From NCBI GenBank assembly GCA_013140575.1, contig JABFSN010000122.1, positions 17,411-81,410 of the forward strand: a stretch of 64,000 nt of DNA. The letters run 5' to 3'. Within the stretch, counting starts at the first letter, position 1. Each line of letters starts with the position of its first letter. Position numbers and translations under genes: made by a program. This document shows positions 1 through 8,062 of this stretch, in pieces. Source of the stretch: Phycisphaerales bacterium. GTDB lineage: Bacteria; Planctomycetota; Phycisphaerae; UBA1845. The notes under the pieces were generated by a model, which worked only from the letters and a program-made list of their open reading frames with translations, made no database searches and was not told the origin of the DNA.

Positions 1-201
1 CCACGGCGAGGTTGAACATGACCGAAATTCTACCGCGAAAGGGGATTTTGCGGGCAAACCACGCCGAAAGGACAAGCCCCTGCGTGACCGGCGTTGACGC
101 CATTTCGCGGTGTGTCTAGCATTGTCGATTCGGCGAAAACCGCCGGCACGGCGCCGTGGGCGAGACGGCGGCGCGGTGGAGCATGGGAACCATCGAACGA
201 C

Positions 202-1008
202 ATGCCGACAACGTTTGCCATCATTTCGGATATTCACGCGAATCTGGAAGCGTTGCAAGCGGTGTTGGCCGACATCGACGGCCGGGGGATCACGGAGTGG
301 TATTGCCTGGGGGACGTGATCGGTTACGGTGCCAGTCCGAAGGAATGCCTGGACCTGGTGATCGAGCGATCGAAGGCGACGCTGTGCGGGAATCACGACC
401 AGGCCGTTTTTTTCGAGCCGTGCAGCTTCAACATCAGCGCGGAGCGGGCGGCGTACTGGACGCGGCGAACGTTCGAAGAGGAATCGAACCGGGCGCTGCG
501 GAACCGCCGGTGGGAGGCGCTGGGTCGGCTGCCGTGCCGGTTCGAGACGCACGGGCTGCTGCTGGTGCACGCGTCGCCGCGGCGGCCGATCAACGAGTAT
601 TTATTCGCGGAGGACGTGTACACGAATCCGACGAAAATCCTGGCGAATTTCGAACGGCTGGAGCCGCACCACATGACGTGCATGGTGGGGCACACGCACG
701 TGCCGGGGGTGTTTTTGGACGACCCCTATTTCGACCCGCCGGGGGAGCTGCCGGAAACGAACCGGTATGTCATCACCGACGACGAGAAGGCCATCATCAA
801 CGTGGGCAGCGTGGGACAACCGCGGGACCGGGACGTGCGGGCGAGCTACGTGGTGGTGACGGTGGACGACGGGCAAGCGCAGAGCGGCTACCGGGCTACG
901 GTCGATTTCGTTCGCGTGGAGTACGACGTGGAGAAGGCGGTCAAGAAAATATTGGCCGTCCCGGACCTGGATGATTTTCTGGGGACGCGGTTGCTGGACG
1001 GTCGTTGA
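202..1008 (+). CDS. Metallophosphoesterase, YfcE/ApaH-like calcineurin family
   Basis: A 268-residue calcineurin-like phosphoesterase, predicted cytosolic, that hydrolyses phosphomono- or diesters with two bound metals; the substrate cannot be told from sequence. The full metal-binding set is visible: D10-x-H12 (SDIHAN), D38 in CLGD, GNHD at 63-66, a histidine in VHASP and GHTH near 153. The ATG at 202 is chosen because the first strand (MPTTFAIISDIH) begins there; the open frame runs back to 94 but that extension is arginine-rich and not family-like. It lies about 110 bp ahead of yidC on the same strand and the two may be co-transcribed. Confidence 0.87.
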   Translation: MPTTFAIISDIHANLEALQAVLADIDGRGITEWYCLGDVIGYGASPKECLDLVIERSKATLCGNHDQAVFFEPCSFNISAERAAYWTRRTFEEESNRALRNRRWEALGRLPCRFETHGLLLVHASPRRPINEYLFAEDVYTNPTKILANFERLEPHHMTCMVGHTHVPGVFLDDPYFDPPGELPETNRYVITDDEKAIINVGSVGQPRDRDVRASYVVVTVDDGQAQSGYRATVDFVRVEYDVEKAVKKILAVPDLDDFLGTRLLDGR

Positions 1009-1116
1009 GCGCGGCGGCGGCGCGGATCGGGCCTGGCGTGGTCGCCCGGAACGCCGTCGGTGACCGTCAACGGGTCGAACGACGACCACCGGGCGAGGCC
1101 CGGCGGATCAGAATCG

Positions 1117-3186
1117 ATGCAGAATAAAGACATGTTGCGCGCCCTGTTCTGGGCGGCGCTGGTTTTCCTCGCCTGGCAGTTGATCGCGCTGCGCATCTGG
1201 CCGCCGGCCACGCCGGGCGCACCACCGGCAGCGTCGGACGTGGCGCCGGCGGCGCAAAACGAGCCAGATGGCGTGGATTTCGCGTTACCTCCAGGGCCGA
1301 GAGTCGGCGCGGGGGCGGTCACGCCGGCGGAGAGCATCGCTGCCCAATTGGTGACCGGCGAACCGGCGACGCATCATTTGGGCGACACGGGCGGAGTCGG
1401 AGACAGGACGTACGGGCTGTCGTTGGAGTTAAGCAGCGTGGGGGCGTCGTTGGAGTCGGCGGCGCTCAGCGATCATTCCGTGTCGGTCAACGACGATCCA
1501 CCCGTTCCGTATCCGATTCTCGCAACGGTGGTCGTGCCCGACGGTCCGACGCATCGGTCGTTTTCGACGGAAAAAATCCATTTGTTAAATGCGGCGATGG
1601 ACGTTCGACTGGCGGACGTTCCGTGGGTGGTCGAATCGTCGAACGCAACGTCGGTCAGCTATTCCACGACCATTAAGGACAAGGACGGCACGGCGCTGCT
1701 GCGCTGCGTCAAGTCGTTTCTGCTGCCGGACACGGGGCGGGAGCCTGACCGGCATGATCTGTCCCTATCGCTGACGTTCGAAAACCCCGCTGGCCGGGAC
1801 GAGTCGGTGATCGTGACGCAGTGGGGAGCGGTCGGCCTGCCGAAGGCAGACCCGCGGATGGACGACCGGGCGCTGTTCTTCGGCGCGGCGGCGGAAGGGG
1901 AGATTCGCAGCTCGCCGGGGGCGTTGACCGCGGGGCTGAAGAGCGAGTTGCCGCTCGTGGAAAGCTCCGCCGACAAACCGCCGGTCGCGTGGGTGGCGAT
2001 GGCGAACAAGTTTTTCGTGGCGTTTGAGACATTCGTGCGGTCGGACGGGAAGGGTTTCGGCGGCGACTGGATCGAACGCGTGCAGCAGGTGCCGCTGGTG
2101 ATGGGGACGGCGAACGGGACCGAGGCCGCATTGCTGATGACGACCAAGCCGATCAACGTGCCGGCGGGACAGTCGCGGACGCTGACGATGGAGGTCTACC
2201 TGGGACCGAAATCGCGGCAGGCGTTTCAGCAGGTCGAGTCCTATCGCGAACGCGGTTACGACGACATGGTGGTGGCCAGCTACGGCGTGGGCTCGTGCTG
2301 CAGTTTCATGGCCTTCCGTTCGCTGACGGTGATCATGGTGTCGATGCTGGACTGGCTGTATGGGCTGGTTCGAAACTACGGCGTGGCCATCATCATTCTG
2401 GTGTTGATCGTGCGCACCATCCTGCACCCGGTGACCAAGAAGGGTCAGGTCAACATGATGCGCATGCAGCAGAACATGAGCACGCTGCAGCCCAAGATGG
2501 ACGAGTTGAAGGCCAAATACGGCAACAACAAGACCAAGCTGAACGAAGAAGTGATGAAGATGTACCGGGAGACGGGGGCGAACCCGGCCACGGGCATGAT
2601 TTCGTCGTGCGCCCCGATGTTCCTGCAGATGCCGATCTGGATCGCGCTGTATACCTCGTTGAATTTCAACATCGAGATGCGGCACCAGCCGTTTGTGTTC
2701 TGGATCCGCGATTTGACGGCGCCGGACGCGCTGATCCGGTTTGACGAGGCCGTGCAACTGCCGCTGATGGGCCCGGTATCGGGGTTCAATTTGCTGCCGA
2801 TCCTGGTGGGCGTGTTCATGTTCGTGCAGCAGAAGATGATGCCGAAAACCAAGCCGCCCCCGGGACCGCCGAACGCGCAGGCCGAGCAGGCGGCGCAGAT
2901 GCAGAAGATCATGCCGTACATGTCGCTGGTCATGTCGTTGATTTTCTACAACATGCCGTCGGGGCTGAATCTGTACATCGGGGCCAGCAGCTTGTTCGGG
3001 ACGATTGAGCAGTGGCGCATCCGCAAGCACATCGAACGCCTCAAGAAATTGCCGCCGCCCGCGGAGAACCTCGTGGCCAAGAAGAAGCCCGACGGGCCGC
3101 ACAAGCCATCGTTCTTCGAGAAGCTGAAGAAAGCGGCGGCGGATGCCCAGAAGCGGCAGCCGGAGAAGAAGCAGGGGAAGCGGTAG
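1117..3186 (+). CDS. yidC: Membrane protein insertase YidC
   Basis: YidC/Oxa1-family insertase of the inner membrane, which inserts membrane proteins alone or with SecYEG. From the ATG at 1117 the protein is 689 aa with an N-terminal membrane anchor (residues about 6-28), a large periplasmic domain to about residue 400, then the conserved 60KD_IMP core with the long amphipathic segment after 'VTKKGQVNMM', the 'MPIWIALYTSLN' helix and two further membrane helices. The tail is lysine-rich, as expected for ribosome contact. The longer open frame from 1060 adds 19 non-family residues. The usual rnpA-yidC-mnmE context is not visible here. Confidence 0.93.
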   Translation: MQNKDMLRALFWAALVFLAWQLIALRIWPPATPGAPPAASDVAPAAQNEPDGVDFALPPGPRVGAGAVTPAESIAAQLVTGEPATHHLGDTGGVGDRTYGLSLELSSVGASLESAALSDHSVSVNDDPPVPYPILATVVVPDGPTHRSFSTEKIHLLNAAMDVRLADVPWVVESSNATSVSYSTTIKDKDGTALLRCVKSFLLPDTGREPDRHDLSLSLTFENPAGRDESVIVTQWGAVGLPKADPRMDDRALFFGAAAEGEIRSSPGALTAGLKSELPLVESSADKPPVAWVAMANKFFVAFETFVRSDGKGFGGDWIERVQQVPLVMGTANGTEAALLMTTKPINVPAGQSRTLTMEVYLGPKSRQAFQQVESYRERGYDDMVVASYGVGSCCSFMAFRSLTVIMVSMLDWLYGLVRNYGVAIIILVLIVRTILHPVTKKGQVNMMRMQQNMSTLQPKMDELKAKYGNNKTKLNEEVMKMYRETGANPATGMISSCAPMFLQMPIWIALYTSLNFNIEMRHQPFVFWIRDLTAPDALIRFDEAVQLPLMGPVSGFNLLPILVGVFMFVQQKMMPKTKPPPGPPNAQAEQAAQMQKIMPYMSLVMSLIFYNMPSGLNLYIGASSLFGTIEQWRIRKHIERLKKLPPPAENLVAKKKPDGPHKPSFFEKLKKAAADAQKRQPEKKQGKR

Positions 3187-3385
3187 TGCGGTGACGAAGA
3201 GGGCGGCCGGACGTAAAGCGCACGGAGCGTGCCGGGGCACGGCCCATCCGGCGGAACCGATCGGCGCTCGTCGGCAGCCCCCGACGCACGCGGGGATCAA
3301 TTACCCCGGGCGAGCTTCCTGCGACCAGCGGGTGAAACCCGCCCTACACGCGTCTGACGAATGAACCATCCAGAAATGAACACCG

Positions 3386-5689
3386 GTGCGCCGAGGTAGC
3401 GAAGACGTGGTTGTATTATTCGCCATCACGTTGTTCGTCAGCGCCGGGCTGCTGTTCGCCGTGCAGCCCATGGTCGGCAAGATGATCCTGCCGTCGTTCG
3501 GCGGCACGCCGGCGGTCTGGAACACCTGCATGGTGTTTTTTCAGGCCGTCCTGCTGGCCGGGTATCTGTATGCCCACGGCGCGGTCTCGTGGCTGGGGGT
3601 TCGGCGGCAGACCGTCCTGCATTTGCTGGTCATGCTGGGACCGCTGGCGTTGCTGCCCATCGTTCTGGCCGCCGGCGGGCCGCCGGCGGCGGATGCATCA
3701 CCCGTCGGATGGTTGCTGTGGCGGCTGACGGCGGTGGCGGGGCTTCCCATTTTCGTGGTGTCGGCGACGGCCCCGCTGTTGCAGAAGTGGTTCGCGCAGA
3801 CGGGTCATCCGTCGGCACACGATCCGTATTTTCTGTACGGGGCCAGCAATCTGGGCAGTCTGGCGGCGTTGTTGGGTTACCCGTTGCTGATCGAGCCCGG
3901 ACTGGCGCTGCCGGCCCAAACCGGTTCGTGGGCGTGGGGATATTACGGTCTGGTGGCGTTGGTGGCCATGTGCGCGTTCGTGGTCCGGCGTTCGCCCAGT
4001 GGTCCTGCCCGCGACAGGGATTCATCGGTGCCGATCGAATCGGCGCCATCGGCGTCACGCCGCGTCCGATGGATTCTGTGCGCGGCCGTGCCGTCCAGTT
4101 TGTTGTTGGGAGTGACGACGCACATTACGACGAACATCGCGGCCGTTCCGTTGCTGTGGGTTTTGCCGCTGGCGTTGTACCTCGTGACGTTTATTCTGGC
4201 ATTCGAGCGTCGGCCGATCCTGCCGCATCGCGTGATGATCCGGCTGTTTCCGTTTGTGCTTCCGGTGTTGGCGCCGTTGATTTTTTTTGAAAGCCCGCAC
4301 CTGACGTGGCTGTCGATCCCGTTGCACCTGTTGATTTTTTTCGCGGTGGCGATGGTCTGTCACGGCGAATTGATGCGCACCCGTCCGGCGACGCAGCATT
4401 TGACAGCGTTCTATCTGTGGATGTCGTTCGGGGGGGTGCTGGGCGGGATGTTCAATGCCGTGGCGGCGCCGTTCCTGTTCGATTCGATCGTCGAATACCC
4501 GCTGATTCTGGCCGCGGCGTGTTTCCTGCTTCCGGCGGTCGTGTCGAATGGGAAGGTCCGCGCGGACGTTCGATGGACCGATGTCGGCGGCGAATACCGG
4601 CGCCGAACGGCGTCATCCACGACGTCGGCGAATCGGTTGGACGTGGCACTGCCGGCGATTCTTGCCGGATTGTGCGCGGTAATCATCTGGGCGTTTCGGC
4701 GCACCTCGTGGAACTCGACGTGGTTGTCCGTAGGCATCCTGATCGTGATCGGCGCGATGACCTGTTTCGCGTTCAAGGACCGACCGTTGCGTTTCGCGCT
4801 GGGTTTTTCCGTCTATCTGGCGGCGATCGGCGTCTACAGCCACATTCCGACGGGCGCGTTGCTGCACGAGGAACGGAATTTTTTCGGCGTCAAGCGCGTG
4901 TTCGTCACCCGCGAGGGCGACCTGCGGAAATTCGTCCACGGCACCACCAACCACGGCATGCAATGGAACGACCCGGCGCGGCGATCGGAACCGACCGCGT
5001 ACTATCACCGCGCGGGACCGGTCGGCGACGTGTTCCGGGCGCTTCGGCCGGTGACCGGTTTGAATCGCGTGGGAATCGTGGGGCTGGGCGCGGGGGCGAT
5101 GGCGACGTACGTGGAGCCGGAGCAGCATTTCACGTTTTACGAAATCGACCCGTCGGTGGCGCGGATCGCCCGGGATCCGAAACTGTTTACGTTCCTGTCC
5201 GACTGCCGGGGCAAGGTGGACGTGGTGTTGGGCGACGGGCGATTGACGCTGGGGGACTCGCCGAACGGCGCGTTTGATTTGATCATGCTGGACGCGTTCA
5301 GTTCTGATTCCGTGCCGACGCACTTGTTGTCGCGCGAAGCACTGGCGATGTACGTGGACAAGCTGACGCGCGACGGGGCGATCGTTTTTCACATTTCCAA
5401 CGGCTATCTGGACCTGGAACCGGTGATGGCCCGCCTGGCGGGCGATGCCGGACTGGTCGCCCTGCATCGGCAGGATCATGTTGTCGGCGGCGTCGAGCAC
5501 GACGACGCCCGCATGTCGTCCCATTTTGTGATCATGGCCCGGAAGGAAGCCGATCTGGGGGAACTGACGGGTCTGGCGACGTGGCCACATCTGGCCGATG
5601 AGCCGGGCGCGCCGCTGTGGACCGATCAATACTGCAACATCGTCGATCTGTTCCTGTCGCCGCGGCGCCCGACGCATCGCGATGGGTGA
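3386..5689 (+). CDS. Polytopic membrane protein fused to spermidine-synthase-like domain
   Basis: A 767-residue protein. Roughly the first 500 residues form a dozen or so hydrophobic helices, starting with 'LFAITLFVSAGLLFAVQPM'. The C-terminal 200 residues form a Rossmann methyltransferase-like spermidine synthase domain: 'VGLGAGAMATY' near residue 563 is the nucleotide loop, 'FYEIDPSVARIA' follows, and 'LDAFSSDSVPTHL' near 635 matches the synthase active-site region. Such fusions are common in Planctomycetota and Proteobacteria, but the reaction is unproven and polyamine synthesis should not be assumed. The start is a GTG at 3386; no strong ribosome binding site is seen. It sits alone between yidC and the convergent protease gene. 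Confidence 0.8.
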   Translation: MRRGSEDVVVLFAITLFVSAGLLFAVQPMVGKMILPSFGGTPAVWNTCMVFFQAVLLAGYLYAHGAVSWLGVRRQTVLHLLVMLGPLALLPIVLAAGGPPAADASPVGWLLWRLTAVAGLPIFVVSATAPLLQKWFAQTGHPSAHDPYFLYGASNLGSLAALLGYPLLIEPGLALPAQTGSWAWGYYGLVALVAMCAFVVRRSPSGPARDRDSSVPIESAPSASRRVRWILCAAVPSSLLLGVTTHITTNIAAVPLLWVLPLALYLVTFILAFERRPILPHRVMIRLFPFVLPVLAPLIFFESPHLTWLSIPLHLLIFFAVAMVCHGELMRTRPATQHLTAFYLWMSFGGVLGGMFNAVAAPFLFDSIVEYPLILAAACFLLPAVVSNGKVRADVRWTDVGGEYRRRTASSTTSANRLDVALPAILAGLCAVIIWAFRRTSWNSTWLSVGILIVIGAMTCFAFKDRPLRFALGFSVYLAAIGVYSHIPTGALLHEERNFFGVKRVFVTREGDLRKFVHGTTNHGMQWNDPARRSEPTAYYHRAGPVGDVFRALRPVTGLNRVGIVGLGAGAMATYVEPEQHFTFYEIDPSVARIARDPKLFTFLSDCRGKVDVVLGDGRLTLGDSPNGAFDLIMLDAFSSDSVPTHLLSREALAMYVDKLTRDGAIVFHISNGYLDLEPVMARLAGDAGLVALHRQDHVVGGVEHDDARMSSHFVIMARKEADLGELTGLATWPHLADEPGAPLWTDQYCNIVDLFLSPRRPTHRDG

Positions 5690-5746
5690 CGGGTCGCGCC
5701 CCACGCGGGAGGGGATTTCCGCACCGGCACGAAATCGCGCCGGCAT

Positions 5747-7456
5747 TTACGATCCGATTGAAATCGAGCCCGTGAAATGGGTTTGCATCAGAACGGCGTC
5801 GGCGGCGTCCACGTCGCCGTCGGCGTCGATATCGGCATCGTTGCACGTGGGCGGCGCCGACTGGTCCGGGCCGGCCAGGCATCCCTGGAACGCCGCGTAG
5901 TCAATCAAGTCGATCTTCCCATCTCGATCGATGTCGCCCGCGAACGAGGTCTGAATGGCGGCCATCACGTCCACGATGCCGTAACCGCGGACGTACTCCG
6001 CATCAAACGTGCCGTTGGCGACATAACCGTCGGCCGTGCGGATGAGCGCCGAACGGACCTGGGCGACGGACCAGTCGGGATGCGCCTGAACCACCAACGC
6101 GGCCGCGCATGCCATCAGCGGCGTGGACAGGGACGTGCCTGACGCGGATTGATAGGCCAGATCGTCATCGGGGTTCACGGTCGCCGTCCCCAAACCGCGG
6201 GCCAGCACTTCCGGTTTGACGCGTCCGTCGGCCGTCGGACCGTCGGAACTGAAACTCGCGATCACCCCGTCGCCGCCCGCGGCGCCCACGGTCAGGACGT
6301 CAAGCGCGTCGGCGGGAGCGATCAAATCGGCTGTTGCCGGATCGCTGTCGTGTCCCTCGTTGCCGGCGGCCGTGCAACAGACCAGACCGTTGGCGGTCGC
6401 GATGTTGACGGCCACGGTGGTCACCGCGGTTTCGCCGTCCAGATCGGACTGCGTGTACCAGTCGATGTAGCCGAGTGAGCTGGTGGCCACGTCCGCGCCG
6501 TGGGATTCGATCCATTCGAGACCGGCGACGTAGTAGTCTTCCTCGACCGGGGTTTCGTCGCTGACGTCTTCCGTTTTGGCCAATACGAAAGACGCATTGT
6601 AGGCGCCGCCGACCAGGACGTCAGGTTTGTAGGCGCCGATGGTCCCCAGAATCAGCGTGCCGTGGTCGTGCTGGCTGAATGGATCGCCCGGTTCGGGCCC
6701 CGCATTGCCGTCGTCGTTGATGAAATCGTATTCCGCGATGAAATCGAGTGGGTGGCCCGGCTCGTTAAACGCCTCGTGCGTACGGGCGAAACCGGTGTCA
6801 AGAATTCCGATGATGATGCCTGCGCCGGTATAGCCGGCATTGTGCACCGCGGGGATGTTGATCTGATTCAATTGCGCGGACGCGTTGCCGTAGAAATCAG
6901 GTCCACTCGACGGACCGGGCGGCTGATTCGATGGCGGCATCTGCGGCCGATTCGGCAGCGCGGTACGCGGCGGATCGACGAACGTGGATTTGGCGATGGG
7001 TCGGATCTGGCGAACGAACGTCAATTCAGACAGTTGGCGGATCTGTTCGGCCGACGCGTTGACGCTGACGGCGTTTAGCCACCGGCTACGCGTTCGAAGA
7101 TGGGCCCCCGTTTCGACGATCCGCTTTTCGTAATCGCGCGAGATCGGCAGGTCATCGAACTGGACGGATTCCGGGCGCTTTCCGCGAGCCGCGCGTCGGG
7201 CGAGGGTTCTGGTGTTCGACGTCCGGCGAACGTCATCGACGGTGCGTCGGAATCCGGTGTCGTCGGACACCCCCTTGTCCGTCAGAAAAACCCAAACCGC
7301 CAGATCGCCGCCCGGGTTTTGGGTGATCGCGGCGTCGACGCCGCGATGAACGATCGGTTCCATCCGCGGAGCGACCCACCGCTGCGCGGGTTCCGCGGTC
7401 ACCCCACCGGCGATCACCAGACAAACCAACCCCCCGCAACAGAACCGCATGGGCAT
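5747..7456 (-). CDS. Secreted S8 (subtilisin) serine protease with dockerin-like tail
   Basis: A 569-residue secreted subtilase. From the ATG at 7456 there is a short basic start and a hydrophobic signal segment (CCGGLVCLVIAGGVTA). A propeptide-like region is followed by the peptidase domain with the complete triad: D220 in 'GILDTG', H265 in 'QHDHGTL', S442 in 'SGTSLSTP', and the oxyanion N376 in 'AAGNEGH'. The last 55 residues hold two calcium-loop motifs (GDIDRDGKIDLIDY and 'DIDADGDVDAADA'), a dockerin-like module typical of planctomycete exported proteins. A GGGAG ribosome binding site lies just ahead of 7456, which decides the start over the longer frame from 7501. Confidence 0.88.
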   Translation of the reverse strand: MPMRFCCGGLVCLVIAGGVTAEPAQRWVAPRMEPIVHRGVDAAITQNPGGDLAVWVFLTDKGVSDDTGFRRTVDDVRRTSNTRTLARRAARGKRPESVQFDDLPISRDYEKRIVETGAHLRTRSRWLNAVSVNASAEQIRQLSELTFVRQIRPIAKSTFVDPPRTALPNRPQMPPSNQPPGPSSGPDFYGNASAQLNQINIPAVHNAGYTGAGIIIGILDTGFARTHEAFNEPGHPLDFIAEYDFINDDGNAGPEPGDPFSQHDHGTLILGTIGAYKPDVLVGGAYNASFVLAKTEDVSDETPVEEDYYVAGLEWIESHGADVATSSLGYIDWYTQSDLDGETAVTTVAVNIATANGLVCCTAAGNEGHDSDPATADLIAPADALDVLTVGAAGGDGVIASFSSDGPTADGRVKPEVLARGLGTATVNPDDDLAYQSASGTSLSTPLMACAAALVVQAHPDWSVAQVRSALIRTADGYVANGTFDAEYVRGYGIVDVMAAIQTSFAGDIDRDGKIDLIDYAAFQGCLAGPDQSAPPTCNDADIDADGDVDAADAVLMQTHFTGSISIGS

Positions 7457-8062
7457 GGAACTCCCGATAACCGGACGACCCGTTCGATTGCCATCATACA
7501 TTCACTGTCCGCCGAATGGAACGGTCCCGCCCATCTTCGGCCCGGCAACCGGTGCCCAGACCAACGCCCGATAAGCATGGAATGCCGGATCGGAGCGCGG
7601 TTCTCTCAATTGAGCCATGGATGCGGGTCCGCGGTCGTTCAGTTTGATGCCAACCGATGAAACGGGGCCCAATGGGTGAAACGCGGGGTTTGGGTGACCG
7701 GGGGATCGCAGGCGTGACGCGGGGGTCGATAACTCGTGGATTGACACGAGGTTGGAACTGCAAAGTCAACCGGCTATACTCCATTGAATGAAGCTCGAAC
7801 GATTGCCCCGGCCGGCAAGTCGGGCTATCATTGCATCGACAGGTCGCGGGGGGACGGGAAACGAGTCAGGACCGTCGATGGTGGCGCTGATCCGGGGGAG
7901 GAAATCCCGTTCATCGAACGGGGTAACTGTTTGACAGATATGATGATCCGGTCGATCCGCGTTACCGCGACAACACCGATTCTCGATTCGGTCGTGGGTG
8001 GATCGTGCAGGTAGTGAACGGAAGCCGCGGTGCCGACCGCGGTGAAAGGAAGATCAGGCGAT
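7457..8062. other. Divergent intergenic region, no gene seen
   Basis: About 600 bp between two divergently transcribed genes for exported proteins. Short open frames exist here but none has family-like composition. The stretch carries the promoter candidate at 7752-7780 and a leader of about 280 nt before the lipoprotein gene. No stable terminator hairpin was noticed. Confidence 0.6.
7752..7780 (+). promoter_or_regulatory. Candidate sigma-70-type promoter
   Basis: TTGGAA (7752-7757), a 17-nt spacer, then TATACT (7775-7780). The -10 matches consensus at 5 of 6 positions and the -35 at 4 of 6. It would drive the cysteine-rich lipoprotein gene from about 280 nt upstream. A perfect TTGACA at 7741 is too far from this -10 to pair with it. 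Inference from consensus only. Confidence 0.4.

Noticed and set aside
1765..3300. A 511-codon minus-strand frame antisense to yidC
   Set aside because: His/Arg-rich shadow of yidC with no recognisable domain.
4613..5746. A 377-codon minus-strand frame antisense to the spermidine-synthase-like fusion
   Set aside because: Arginine-rich shadow; the plus-strand product carries family motifs.
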